DNA of 64,000 bases from Mesorhizobium sp. WSM2240 (GCF_040438645.1 NZ_CP159254.1:42086-106085); one strand, 5' to 3'. Positions 8,245 to 17,823 are shown, counted from the first letter of the stretch. Notes: generated from the sequence alone by a model not told the origin. Numbers and translations are program-made.

Positions 8245-9580
8245 CAGCCGCTCCCGAAGCTCTGTCGAGCGCGCTTGTTCGGCTTCCAGTGCTGGACGCG
8301 CTCGGGGCATTGTGGCGGCCGTGGCGCTGCTCACTCTTCTGGAGGGCTGCGCCAGCCGCCCGACGGGTGTCCTTTCGCCGGTAGCCGATACCGCGCCGTC
8401 CACCAGCAGGGTCGAGATGCTGGTCGCGACAACGCGCGGCCGGGCTTCGAAACAAGGTGAGATGTTCGCCGGGGAACGCGGAATGACGCCGGCCTTCGCC
8501 GAGATCACCGTGTCGATTCCGCCCGACAATGTCCGCAAAGTCGGCGAGGTCGCCTGGCCAAAAAAACTGCCCTCGAATCCCGCGACGGATTTCGCAACCC
8601 TGCGGGCGGAGGAAGTCTCTCGGGATACGGCCGAAAATTGGCTCAAGATGTCCGTTTCGCAGAATTCGGATCGCAGCGTCCTTGTTTTCATCCACGGCTT
8701 CAACAACCGGTTCGAGGACTCGGTCTACCGTTTCGCCCAGATCGTCCATGATTCAGGAACGCGCAGCGTTCCGGTGCTGGTCACCTGGCCCTCACGGGGT
8801 AGTCTTCTCGCCTATGGATATGACCGCGAAAGCACCAACTATACGCGCAATGCATTGGAGAGCCTGTTTCAGTATCTGGCGCGCGATGCAGGCGTTAAAG
8901 AAGTTTCCGTCCTGGCCCACTCGATGGGAAACTGGCTGGCGCTGGAGTCTCTTCGGCAGATGGCGATCCGCAATGGCCGCTTCCCGCCCAAATTCAAGAA
9001 CGTCATGCTGGCAGCGCCCGACGTCGACGTCGACGTTTTCCGGTCGCAGATCGCCGACATGGGAGCTCCGCGCCCACAATTCACACTCTTCGTCTCGCGT
9101 GACGATCGGGCTTTAGCGGTATCGCGGCGCGTCTGGGGCGATGTGACCCGGCTGGGTTCGATCGATCCGGAGCAGGAGCCCTACAGGACCGAACTCGCGG
9201 CCAACAACATCTCGGTCATCGACCTTACCAAGATCAAAGCGGGCGACGATCTTCATCACAGCAAGTTCGCCGAGTCGCCCGAGATCGTCCAGCTCATCGG
9301 CACCCGTCTCTCGAGCGGACAGGCGTTGAGCGACAATCGGTTGGGCCTTGGCGACCACATCGTCACCGCGACCGCGGGTGTGGCGCATGCAGCCGGCACC
9401 GCGGCGGGGCTGGTAATCGCCGCCCCCGTTGCGGTGGTCGATCAGAACACACGGGACAACTTTGCCGGCCACGTGGGAGCGCTGAGCGCAACTGTAGCTG
9501 GCGGGCCAGCAACGGGCAGCCCAGTCATTATCGATTGCGTTTCCGCGATTACAACCGCGACGAAGCCATGTGGCCGTTAG
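8234..9580 (+). CDS. DUF900 alpha/beta-hydrolase lipoprotein
   Basis: A 448-residue protein with a lipoprotein signal (VAAVALLTLLEGCASRP, Cys as the lipidation site). A DUF900-type hydrolase domain follows: VFIHGFNNRFEDSVYRFA is the oxyanion region, VLAHSMGNWLALE carries the nucleophilic Ser, and a His lies in DDLHHSKFAES. Esterase or lipase activity is expected at the inner or outer membrane; the substrate is unknown. The C-terminal 90 residues are a glycine/alanine-rich tail with two cysteines. ATG 8234 lies inside the end of the preceding gene, so it is probably coupled to it and closes the operon. Confidence 0.82.
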   Translation: MWTSSRSRSSVERACSASSAGRARGIVAAVALLTLLEGCASRPTGVLSPVADTAPSTSRVEMLVATTRGRASKQGEMFAGERGMTPAFAEITVSIPPDNVRKVGEVAWPKKLPSNPATDFATLRAEEVSRDTAENWLKMSVSQNSDRSVLVFIHGFNNRFEDSVYRFAQIVHDSGTRSVPVLVTWPSRGSLLAYGYDRESTNYTRNALESLFQYLARDAGVKEVSVLAHSMGNWLALESLRQMAIRNGRFPPKFKNVMLAAPDVDVDVFRSQIADMGAPRPQFTLFVSRDDRALAVSRRVWGDVTRLGSIDPEQEPYRTELAANNISVIDLTKIKAGDDLHHSKFAESPEIVQLIGTRLSSGQALSDNRLGLGDHIVTATAGVAHAAGTAAGLVIAAPVAVVDQNTRDNFAGHVGALSATVAGGPATGSPVIIDCVSAITTATKPCGR

Positions 9581-9596
9581 CGCGCGGAGGAAGACG

Positions 9597-9790
9597 AAGT
9601 GCTGCTGCGCGGCAAAGGGCGCAGAGACCGCGTCATGCCCATTCCTCAGGATCTGGCGAGAGCACTGACGGCCTTGATGGACGAACCTGGAATCGCCAGC
9701 ACGAGCCGCGACCGATATTCGTCGGCGCCCGCAATGAGCGCCTGACGCGCTTCGGAGCAACCTATATGGTGCGGCGTGCGGCCGCCCGGC
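9597..9790 (+). pseudogene. remnant of a tyrosine recombinase
   Basis: Two short pieces in different frames read like the middle of an XerC/phage-type integrase: VLLRGKGRRDRVMPIPQDL around 9600-9660, then PIFVGARNERLTRFGATY around 9715-9765. The catalytic C-terminal H-x-x-R and H/W...Y regions are not found downstream. It is a dead fragment, but it marks a former integration event at the right edge of the HupE operon. Confidence 0.5.
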
Positions 9791-9902
9791 CCAGGAACTG
9801 GTGTGGTGCAGGCCAGGCCGGTAGCGAAGAACATTTGCCCACTCCTGCGCCCGAGGTCGAATTTCTCGATCACCGCCACGACCACGTGATCTTTTGCGTC
9901 AC

Positions 9903-10410
9903 CTAGTTGCCTGTGACCTCCCAGCTGTCATCTGGGTTGAACAGATTGAACGCGTCAACTTTGGCATCGGTATCCGGTCCGAGATCGGCCTCGTAGACGA
10001 TGCCCCGATGGCTGACGACTAAGGTGCGGACGCCCGCTTCGTATAAGTGACGGGTCAAGCGATCAGAGCAAATCCGGCAATCACGTTGCCGTTGATAGCA
10101 TAGTCGTAGGCCGCAACACCACCGCAATGGCAAACATGACCGCGGTTACCCAGCGCCACGGACCTTCGCATGTGGAGTTCCTCGTCGTGCCGCTGCAATG
10201 TTGTCGCCTTGTCCGGCCAGGGTACCGAATCGGTAGCCGAAATAGCCCTCGTCCTTCTTTGCCTGGTCGAGCGCCGCCTCATCGGCGAAGGCGCCTGCCG
10301 GGCTGACGGTTCACCTCGTTGGCCGGCCAGTAGAGCCCGTCGGTCTGTTCCTCGCCGCTCAACAGCTTCTGTGCATATTCGAGGACGCCGTCGCCTTGCG
10401 TTGACCCCCG
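9903..10410 (-). pseudogene. DUF2950 protein, fragmented
   Basis: Pieces of a DUF2950 protein are spread over three frames. In order they are GDGVLEYAQKLLSGEEQTDG, DEAALDQAKKDEGYFGYRF with TLAGQGDN, AYDYAINGNVIAGFALIA, then VVSHRGIVYEADLGP and FNPDDSWEV. The order and spacing match the family's C-terminal two thirds, so several small indels have destroyed one gene. Function of the family is unknown; members are exported. Confidence 0.68.
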
Positions 10411-10478
10411 TTGCTAGAAGCCTAACCTGGGCCGCCATTCACCCGTACTCGCGGATGGCGTGGACAAATCGCGCAGCG

Positions 10479-12557
10479 CTACGGCGTGTCCCTCACCACC
10501 TCCAAGGGGGCCTTGCTCTTTTTCGAGGCCTCGTAAGCCTGATGTGCGGCGGCCGCGGTCCCTCCACCACCCTCGACGTGAACGGTCGGATAGGCGATTT
10601 TGATGCCGTTTTCCACGAAAGCCGTCTTGATCATCATGAGGGCGCGTCGCCTAATCGTGAATTGGGTACCGGGCTTCGTCATCAACTTCATCCGCAGGAT
10701 GACCGCGAAATCGCCAAGACTATCGATGCCCTGCATCTTGAGCGGTTCGATCGTGTCGCCTGCAAATTCCGGATCGGCGGCCAGCTCCTGGCCGATCTTC
10801 TTGATAAGCTTGCGCGCCAAGTCGACGTCGGAATCGTAGGTCACGCCAATCGTCATCTTGTCGATCGCCCAATCCCGGCTCATGTTCTGGATCGCCCCGA
10901 GCTCACCAAACGGGACGGTATAGACGGGGCCGCGATGATGGCGCAGCCGAACCGACCGCAGGCTGAATGATTCGACCGTGCCCTTATAGCTGCCGCTCTG
11001 GATGTATTCGCCGACCCGAAAAGCATCGTCCATCATGTAGAACACGCCGCTCAGCACGTCCTTGACCAGGGTCTGCGAGCCGAAACCGATAGCGATGCCG
11101 AAGATGCCGGCGCCCGCAATGAGGGGAAGTATCTGCACGCCCAGCCCAGCGAGGATCGTCAGCGCGGTGACGGCGGCTATGAACACGGCAAGGGCGTTGC
11201 GGAAGATCGGCAACAGCGTGCGCAGCCGACCGCTGCGGGCCAGCTCATCGGCGCTGCTCCCATCCGCCGGAGCGAGGTTCATCCGATATTCGATCAACGC
11301 CTTCGACAGTTGCCAGAGCAGGTCGGCGATCAGCAGAATGATGATGCCGTTAAGCAGTCCGGTTATCAGGAAGCCAGCGGTTTCGCTGCCGACGACGCTC
11401 GCGGCCCTGACCCGCCAGATATAGGCCAGCCATGCGACAGCCGCGGCAATGACCACTGCCCTGGCGCCCCTAACAATGAGCACGTTGAGTACCACGCCCA
11501 TCGCGCCGCTGCGCTTTGACCTGCCGGCAAAGGCGCGAGCCGCGTCGCCGACGCCGCGCACGGCTGTCGGCAGCACCAGGGCGAAAATCCCGAGCCAGAG
11601 GACGCCGAGCAGGCCGGCCACCCAGGCCACCCACAGCACGATCAGGACCAAGGTGAGAAACGATTGCTTGACCAGAGAGCCTCGCCTGTCGGGCCGCCTC
11701 CAGACGACGTCGACCGCGGTTGCCAAAATACCAAGCCCGAACAGGAAGGCGGCCAGCCCTGCGACCTCTCGGGAGAAGCCCAGTCCAGGCATGAGGCTGG
11801 CGATCGCCCAGCCGAAAAACAGAAAGCCGGCCACGAGGCTGATCCGCCAACGCCAGAAACGAGTCGATGCGTCACTTTCGAAAAGCGGAGCCGGCTTCCC
11901 CGGTGCTTCACTCGTCGCGCCGCCGAACGCAAACAGCAATCGGGCTGCCGTGCGAACGGCACGGAACGCGATGAATGCAAGAAGCAAGGTCAGAATGATC
12001 CTGCGCATCAAGGGTGGCCATTCGAATGCCAGGAACGAACCGGTGCTGGCTATGGCAAAGGTCAGCAGGGTGACGGCTTCGAAGAGGATTGCCTGACCAA
12101 CGTCTTCTTGGGCAACCACGCTCCTCGTCCCGGCGAGCGCTCGTTGGACCAGCCACTCGGCTCCGAAGCCGACCGCAATCAAGACTGCCAGGATGCCTAT
12201 AACCAGCCCTGGCCTGCCTGAGTTCACGTCACGCGAGACAACGTCAGCGGCGCGCGCCAATTCTTCCGGCAGGCGCGGGATCGCAGCGCCGAGCGCTCCG
12301 ATGCGGGCACGAATACCCGCCTCCAGGTTCAAGATGTTGTCAGAAATAGATAGGCCGGGCTCGTCCGTGGCCGCAGGAATTTTTCCCTCGAGCCATGCCT
12401 TTAGTTCCGGATCGGACAAAAGCTCGAGGAACTGCTTCGCCTTTTCGGGCGGGACCTCGGGAGACGACTGTTGAGCGAGCGAAGTTCCCTGCAAGAGCGC
12501 TAGCAAGATCACGGCGACAACTGGCAAGAACCCGAGTCGAATGAGCATGTTCTTCAT
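10479..12557 (-). CDS. MscS-family mechanosensitive channel, large multi-domain type
   Basis: A 692-residue protein with a signal peptide (MLIRLGFLPVVAVILLALLQG), a short periplasmic domain, and about ten transmembrane helices. The MscS core is near residues 470-680: GAGIFGIAIGFGSQTLVKD for the pore helix, VGEYIQSGSYKGTVESFSLR for the beta domain, and a C-terminal YPTVHVEGGGG tail. It opens under membrane tension to release solutes on osmotic downshock. ATG at 12557 is preferred because GGGGGG lies just upstream and the signal peptide then starts properly; the longer reading to 12740 has no such signal. It stands alone, with decayed genes on one side. Confidence 0.88.
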   Translation of the reverse strand: MKNMLIRLGFLPVVAVILLALLQGTSLAQQSSPEVPPEKAKQFLELLSDPELKAWLEGKIPAATDEPGLSISDNILNLEAGIRARIGALGAAIPRLPEELARAADVVSRDVNSGRPGLVIGILAVLIAVGFGAEWLVQRALAGTRSVVAQEDVGQAILFEAVTLLTFAIASTGSFLAFEWPPLMRRIILTLLLAFIAFRAVRTAARLLFAFGGATSEAPGKPAPLFESDASTRFWRWRISLVAGFLFFGWAIASLMPGLGFSREVAGLAAFLFGLGILATAVDVVWRRPDRRGSLVKQSFLTLVLIVLWVAWVAGLLGVLWLGIFALVLPTAVRGVGDAARAFAGRSKRSGAMGVVLNVLIVRGARAVVIAAAVAWLAYIWRVRAASVVGSETAGFLITGLLNGIIILLIADLLWQLSKALIEYRMNLAPADGSSADELARSGRLRTLLPIFRNALAVFIAAVTALTILAGLGVQILPLIAGAGIFGIAIGFGSQTLVKDVLSGVFYMMDDAFRVGEYIQSGSYKGTVESFSLRSVRLRHHRGPVYTVPFGELGAIQNMSRDWAIDKMTIGVTYDSDVDLARKLIKKIGQELAADPEFAGDTIEPLKMQGIDSLGDFAVILRMKLMTKPGTQFTIRRRALMMIKTAFVENGIKIAYPTVHVEGGGGTAAAAHQAYEASKKSKAPLEVVRDTP

Positions 12558-13326
12558 GAGCCCCCCGAGTTTTTTAACGTCACAGCTGCTTCCGCACAAA
12601 GCAGCTCCCTCAATAGCCAGACTGTGCTGGCCAAATGCTACGTCTCCGGGAAGACAGCGGTAAGGATGTTTTTCGTCAAACAGTAATGCGCTTAAATGCA
12701 GCCGCCTTGCTAAACTTTGATGCCCGCCGCGATCCTCCAATCTCTTCTATTTCCACAAAGATATTGAGCTACATTGATTATATCGGTTCGAGCCCAGCTC
12801 GTTGAGAGCGTTGAGGTCCGAAAGTCACCCTACCGACGCCTTGTTCCCTCAACAAGCGGCAATTACGGAATCAGGTCACGATTTGCCGTAGTGCCGCGCC
12901 GAGGAAAGGGGAGAGCAGGGTCGAGAGCGGCCGAAGAAGCGGCGAATCTGTCTGCCCTGAATGCTTCAGGTTTCGCAACGAGTAAGACGCCAACTTGGTC
13001 GGGGTCATCTTGAAGGGACGACCGCCCTGCCGTCCGCGCGACGAGCGATTTTCAAATCGCCGTTTGCCCTAATGACTGTGAATCGGCATGCAAAAGTCTC
13101 TTACAGCACCCGTCCTAACTAATCGGCGTGAAAGTCTCGCTCGCCACCACCCTGAGGCGCCCGAAGGGTGGCCTCAGGCCAATGCGACTTTGAAATCGTC
13201 GCGACAAGGTGATCGGGATCCGGATTTAGGCCACTGTCGAAATGAGCGCTTGACGGCTTCCATTTTTTGTCCAACCGAAATTTTCGCACTCCGGGAGCGA
13301 AAGCCAAGCTCGCCCGTTAAGGCGCG
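12558..13326. other. 769-bp stretch without a recognised gene
   Basis: It lies between divergent genes and should carry both promoters. Short open frames exist on both strands, but none has a ribosome-binding site or a recognisable protein pattern. No tRNA or inverted repeat of note was seen. Confidence 0.5.
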
Positions 13327-14247
13327 ATGGATGCGATCCTGTTCCACAATCCGACAGCCGGCGCGGGCGACCACGCTCCCGAAGGGTTGTGCGAGATGCT
13401 TGGCCGAGCTGGCTTTGACGTGAGGTACTGTTCGACCAAGGGGTCGGACTTCAAGAAGATGCTCAAGGAGAAGGCCGATCTGGCGATTGTCGCAGGCGGC
13501 GATGGCACCGTCCGCAAGGTCGTCACGAAGCTCGCGGGCAGGGACATTCCGGTTGCCATCATTCCGCTGGGGACCGCAAACAACATCGCCACTTCCTTGG
13601 GAATCCCCGGCGTTGACGAGGAACATGCCGCCGCCTGGCAAACGGGACGGCGGCAAAGATTCGACATCGGGCTGGCGACGGGCCCCTGGGGTAAGCGGCT
13701 GTTCGTCGAAGCCGTGGGATGCGGCGTATTCGCCGAAGCGATTGGAACCAAGGTTGACGAGGATGCCCCACGCCAAGAAAGGCTCCTGCTTGGCCGCCAA
13801 TCGTTGCGGAAATTTCTGAAGAAGGCTGTCCCGCTCGACATCGAAATTGAAATCGACGGCGAAAGCGTTGACGGTGACCTGCTGGCGGTCGAAGCGCTGA
13901 ATATCGGCTACACCGGCTCAAGACTGCCCTTCTTTCCGCAAGCGGACTCCGGCGATCGGGGGTTCGACGTGGTCTGCATCCGCAAGGACCAGCGCTCCGA
14001 CATGCTGGACTGGCTCGCCGCCTCGGATGATATGGGCTCGCCCGCGACCGCCGTATTCGGGCGGCGTCTTCGCATTCGATACGACAAATTCACGGCCCTG
14101 CGCATCGACGACAAGCTTCCGGACCCGCCCCACAAGCAAGGCGAGGTGAACGTCGAAGTCCAGGAGGACTCGATGGATATTGTTCTGCCGGCCCAACTCG
14201 AGAACGAGGCGAGGAGCGGCCGCGATCTTGCGGAGAAGGCATCATGA
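13327..14247 (+). CDS. diacylglycerol kinase-like lipid kinase
   Basis: A 306-residue protein of the DagK/YegS fold. The nucleotide-binding signature AIVAGGDGTVRKVV and the following PLGTANNIATSLG are clear near residues 55-95. A C-terminal beta-sandwich ends with the family's LPDPPHKQ(GEVNVEVQ) region. Members phosphorylate diacylglycerol, sphingoid bases or related lipids at the membrane surface. The next gene overlaps by 4 bases and encodes an inositol-monophosphatase-like protein, so a phospholipid head-group or phospho-signal pathway is suggested. The preferred lipid is not predictable. Confidence 0.85.
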   Translation: MDAILFHNPTAGAGDHAPEGLCEMLGRAGFDVRYCSTKGSDFKKMLKEKADLAIVAGGDGTVRKVVTKLAGRDIPVAIIPLGTANNIATSLGIPGVDEEHAAAWQTGRRQRFDIGLATGPWGKRLFVEAVGCGVFAEAIGTKVDEDAPRQERLLLGRQSLRKFLKKAVPLDIEIEIDGESVDGDLLAVEALNIGYTGSRLPFFPQADSGDRGFDVVCIRKDQRSDMLDWLAASDDMGSPATAVFGRRLRIRYDKFTALRIDDKLPDPPHKQGEVNVEVQEDSMDIVLPAQLENEARSGRDLAEKAS

Positions 14248-15113
14248 GCCAACACCGAACCACGAAAGAGCCAGCAATTGACGCGAAATACCTCGCCGAG
14301 ATCGAACAGACGGCAGTCGAACTAGCCAATCTGGCCGGCGCCGAGATCAAGACCGCCCTCGGCAGCATGCTGTCTGTCCGCTACAAGACCGGTTCCGAAA
14401 CCGAAGAGATCTGGCAGGATCCCGTATCGGAAACGGACGCCAGGATCGAGGAACTCATCCGCGCCCGGTTGGCAAAATCGTTTCCGGAACACGACATCAT
14501 CGGAGAAGAAATGGACGAGCGACCGGCGCGCGACCATGACTTTGTTTGGGCTGTCGATCCGATCGACGGGACGACCAATTTCGTCAACGGCTTCCCGCTT
14601 TTCGCCGCGACCATCGGCGTCGTGCATCGCGGACAGCCGGTCGCGGGCGCGGTTTGGTGCGCTACGAGCCATGCGCTCAGGTCAGGGGTCTATCACGCCT
14701 CGCTGGGCGGAGCGCTCTGCTTCAATGGTGAGGCGGTCAGGCCGAAGCAGAATCCACTCGTGCGTCGGCGTCTGGCCGGCGTGCCTGGCGGGCAATCGAA
14801 CAAAGGCGGCTGGGAGATGAGAACGACCGGTTCGGCTGCCATCGAATGCGCCTTCGTGGCCGGCGGCATGCTGGAGGCGGCGCATTTCGAGCGCCCGAAC
14901 ATCTGGGATGTCGCGGGCGGCGTCGCTTTGGTTCTTGCCGCCGGCGGTCGCGTCATGGTGGCGGGAGGTAAAGGCTGGACCCCACTCAAAACGTTCGAAG
15001 CGCCCGATCGCGGTGACAGCGCGCCGGATCTGCGGCATTGGAGCCGGTCGCTTATTCTGGGCCGCGTTGATGGAGATACCCTGGTGTCGGGTTTGGGTCA
15101 GCCCCTGTTCTGA
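14244..15113 (+). CDS. inositol monophosphatase family protein
   Basis: A 289-residue Mg-dependent phosphatase. Motifs are in order: IIGEEMDE (metal Glu), WAVDPIDGTTNFVNGFP (metal Asp residues and catalytic loop), and PNIWDVAGGVALVLAAGG near the C-terminus. Possible substrates include inositol phosphates, nucleotide bisphosphates and sugar phosphates. Translation overlaps the lipid kinase stop (ATGA), so the two are co-translated. The C-terminal region past residue 245 is slightly longer than usual. Confidence 0.87.
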   Translation: MSQHRTTKEPAIDAKYLAEIEQTAVELANLAGAEIKTALGSMLSVRYKTGSETEEIWQDPVSETDARIEELIRARLAKSFPEHDIIGEEMDERPARDHDFVWAVDPIDGTTNFVNGFPLFAATIGVVHRGQPVAGAVWCATSHALRSGVYHASLGGALCFNGEAVRPKQNPLVRRRLAGVPGGQSNKGGWEMRTTGSAAIECAFVAGGMLEAAHFERPNIWDVAGGVALVLAAGGRVMVAGGKGWTPLKTFEAPDRGDSAPDLRHWSRSLILGRVDGDTLVSGLGQPLF

Positions 15114-15158
15114 ATCTTGTCCGATGCAACCAGTGAGATAGCAAATTGTATAGGCGAA

Positions 15159-15607
15159 TTATCCGCCTGAGTACGCACGGGCATTTTCCGAACTCGAACT
15201 CGATCGCCAGTCACCGATGTCGTAAGCAGCCGGCTCGTCGTGTGTGAGCCAGACGCTGAGCCCATCCCGATACATGCGTGCGAATAGGCTGTCGGGGAAG
15301 TGCTCGATCGCCTTGTCACGCAGCCAGCGCTCAACTTGGCCCCAATATTGAACGCGACACGAAGCCGTGGATCGCCGATCTTCACCTCGATGTCGTCATC
15401 CCAAAAGCCTTGCGCCAGCTTTCGTCCGGGCGCGACAAGACCCGGTAGCTGGCGGGCGCAGTGATCTCCAATCGCGCTGGATGCCTGCTTCGACAGGCAG
15501 CCGGCTTGAAATTCTTGCCGGCGGTCTAGTGTCCCGGCGTTCTCGAGCGATTTCGCAAAGATGTCACAAGCCTGCAATTGCAGTGTCATTTCCCGGTCGT
15601 ATGGCAT
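15159..15607 (-). pseudogene. unrecognised protein gene with a frameshift
   Basis: From an ATG at 15607 (or 15589) the frame reads LQACDIFAKSLENAG ... DDDIEVKIGDPRLRVAFNIG. Near 15342 the sense shifts to another frame reading VERWLRDKAIEHFPDSLF, then YRDGLSVWLTHDEPAAYDIG, to a stop at 15159. Both halves look like natural protein sequence, and the joint fits one protein of about 150 residues. No family is recognised. The opposite-strand reading of this stretch has no such character. Confidence 0.45.
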
Positions 15608-15640
15608 CGGAAAGCAACCGAAGACGACAAGGGGACGACC

Positions 15641-16241
15641 ATGCGGATTTCGACGATCCTGACGGCGGCGACACTGGCCCTCGCGACAACGGGCTGGGCG
15701 CAGGCCGAGAATTTCAAGCTGGCGATCACCGATGTCGAGGGACTGGAGCGGCTTCAGACAGAATGGGGTCCGTTCAAGGCCGCGCTGGAAAAGGCGTCCG
15801 GCCACACATTCGAATTCTTCCCAGTCAGCAACCGCACTGCCGCGGCCGAAGCGCTGCGCGCCAAGCGGGTCGATTTCGTCATCACCGGGCCGGCCGAATA
15901 CGTGGTCATCAACAAGATGACCGACGCCAAGTCGCTGATCGGACTCAGCCGTCCCGACTACTTCTGCGCACGTGGTTAAGGCGGATTCGCCTTTCGTCAA
16001 ACCCGCGGACCTCGCAGGCAAAAAAGTCGCGCTGGACGATATCGGATCCACCTCCGGTCACCTTTGCCCGTCGCAATTGCTGTCCGACTATGGTGTCGAT
16101 CCGAAGACCGGAATCGAGGTGACGCATACGTCGCACGCGGTCGCCCACGAGGCGCTGAAGCGTGGCGATGTGGAGGCAATCGGCGTCAACTTTACTGCCG
16201 CGATCGCGCGGGAAAATCCCGGAGTGTCGGCAACCGGCTGA
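15641..16241 (+). pseudogene. phosphonate ABC-transporter binding protein (PhnD-like), broken
   Basis: An intact signal peptide (STILTAATLALATTGWAQA) is followed by PhnD-like sequence (FEFFPVSNRTAAAEALRAK, VDFVITGPAEYVVINK). A frameshift near 15968 is followed in the next frame by ADLAGKKVALDDIGSTSGH and THTSHAVAHEALKRGDVEA. The gene then stops at 16241, far short of the usual 290-300 residues, where it runs into an inverted fragment of a different gene. The product would have bound phosphonate or a similar anion in the periplasm. No permease or ATPase gene accompanies it. Confidence 0.72.
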
Positions 16242-16564
16242 TATCGGCCAAGACTGTGCTCAGCATTTAGCCGGTGCACGACCCGCGCGCTGATCGCTTC
16301 GGAACCCAGCTTGCTGAGCGGGGCCAACTTCCGCTCAGCAAGCAGGGGCTCAGCTAGCAGGGCTGCCAGCCGAGGCAGGGTCAAGCGATGCCAGCCAAAA
16401 GCAGCTCCCTTCTCCCTCGCAACCCTGCGCGACAGATCATTCGCCGCGTCGAGGTTTGCTCCGACGATCAAGACCTCTTCAGCCGCTGCCCTGCTTTCCA
16501 GCCAGGCGCGCGCCCGGCGGATTCGACGATGGCTTTCGGCAGAGGTAACGGCAATCGCGCCCAT
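16195..16564 (-). pseudogene. N-terminal fragment of an AddB-like / PD-(D/E)XK nuclease-helicase
   Basis: About 120 residues read VLIVGANLDAANDLSRRVA, then FGWHRLTLPRLAALLAEPLL and GRYQPVADTPGFSRAI. This is the start of the large RecB-nuclease-family helicase/exonuclease found in rhizobial accessory regions (full length near 900 residues). The sense ends abruptly at about 16195-16215, where the PhnD remnant of the opposite strand begins, so a deletion or inversion fused two unrelated genes. Confidence 0.5.
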
Positions 16565-16713
16565 CATCAAATGGTACCCATACCCGGTCCGAACGCAATG
16601 CAGTCATTGTTGTGCTGCACAGGCTACTATCGAGCTGCAGGCCGCGGACCAACCCGATCTGGCTACTGCCGAAGCGTTCCGATGCAACTGTCGAAGGAGG
16701 CTAGCAAGTCCAC

Positions 16714-17220
16714 TTACCGGACTTCGTCCTTCGTCTGCGATGAGGCTGTGGCGGCGTCGGCCGCCTTCTGCTGTGCGACCATGCGCTTGACCAGGGCGAG
16801 GAGATCGCGCGTAGTGTCGTGGGGCAAGGCCGCCATAAGTTTTGCCAGTTCAAGACGATCCTCGGCTTCCTCCGGCGTCTGGCCCCAAAGATGAGGAGCA
16901 GCCTCAAAAAGCATTTCGATCGGCATGAAGCCGAGGATTTCACAGAGATGGATCATACGAGTAACGTGCATTTTCGAGAAAGCACGTTCGTATCGACCAT
17001 AAACCGGTACTGATAGACCAAGCAAAGGCGAGAGATCCGCGCGGGTCAGACCTTCATCCTCGCGAGCCTTGCGCAGGAAAGCGGCGATCTTCTCATCCAT
17101 TTGGCCCAGGGTGGTGATGCCGTCAAAGCCCGGACGTCGATAAATTGGTTTGTCAATCTCCGGGTCGGCTGTTTCCACCAACCCCTTTGCACTTTTATAG
17201 CTGATCATATCCCGCGTCAC
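16714..17220 (-). CDS. XRE-family helix-turn-helix regulator of the mobilisation block
   Basis: A 168-residue protein. A cro/C1-type HTH lies at about residues 40-95 (IAAFLRKAREDEGLTRADLS, LSVPVYGRYERA), followed by a helical C-terminal part ending in an alanine/lysine-rich tail. The N-terminal 35 residues (PIYRRPGFDGITTLGQ) are an extension typical of regulators sitting beside rhizobial mobilisation genes. It is likely a repressor of neighbouring transfer or partition genes. The 17221-17428 upstream gap contains repeated GGGGCGGT/GGGGGT-like runs but no clear operator. Confidence 0.72.
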   Translation of the reverse strand: MTRDMISYKSAKGLVETADPEIDKPIYRRPGFDGITTLGQMDEKIAAFLRKAREDEGLTRADLSPLLGLSVPVYGRYERAFSKMHVTRMIHLCEILGFMPIEMLFEAAPHLWGQTPEEAEDRLELAKLMAALPHDTTRDLLALVKRMVAQQKAADAATASSQTKDEVR

Positions 17221-17428
17221 GGACCCAACCCCCTAAATGAAAACCGCCCACGGGGCGGTACTATGCACCAAAATTGAATACACTTGGTATTAATTCCAAT
17301 CCCCAGAACGGCCTTATTCCCTTACCCATCTTGGGGGTTCAGGATGGGCCGCCGAAGCTGCTGCGCACGGATAGCCTCCGACCTCTTGGACGGATCGATG
17401 ATGTGCGGGCGGTACGGTTGCAAGGGCA

Positions 17429-17821
17429 TCAACGGTTCTTTGCTGCGACCATCGTCCAACGGTCTGGTCCGCCCTCGAACACTGATTCCACCAGTTTTTC
17501 ACCTTCTATCCAACCGAGATGCGCCGATAGTTCGCAAGCTATTGAAGACTCATCAATAGTTGTACAGCGCTTCACGCTAATCGTCGATCCATCACCGTGC
17601 CTGGATATATCCCATTTGGATATGCGGAAGAGTTCGGCTTTCGCGTGTTCACTGCTCGGCCACATAGCCTTATCGGATATGGGCTCAGTTCCTTTCAGAA
17701 CAGGCAATATGGCCTGCGAAGTCTCAGGAAGGCCTATGCTCGGCCGGCCGAGCATAGGCGCGGCGTAGATGCCGATGACGGCGCCGACAGCTATTCCAAA
17801 CAGGAAGCCGCGGCCTATCAT
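17429..17821 (-). CDS. membrane-anchored protein, unknown function
   Basis: A 130-residue protein with one N-terminal hydrophobic segment (GRGFLFGIAVGAVIGIYAAPML) and a soluble part with two cysteines (KRCTTIDESSIACELS) that could form a disulphide outside the cytoplasm. No domain is recognised. It lies 2 bases after the RHH gene and is co-directional with it and the ParA gene, so it is probably the last gene of that operon. Confidence 0.55.
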   Translation of the reverse strand: MIGRGFLFGIAVGAVIGIYAAPMLGRPSIGLPETSQAILPVLKGTEPISDKAMWPSSEHAKAELFRISKWDISRHGDGSTISVKRCTTIDESSIACELSAHLGWIEGEKLVESVFEGGPDRWTMVAAKNR

Positions 17822-17823
17822 TT

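Noticed and set aside
15098..16051. 317-residue minus-strand frame as one gene
   Set aside because: The part beyond 15607 is antisense to the PhnD-like remnant; only 15159-15607 looks like protein, and in two frames.
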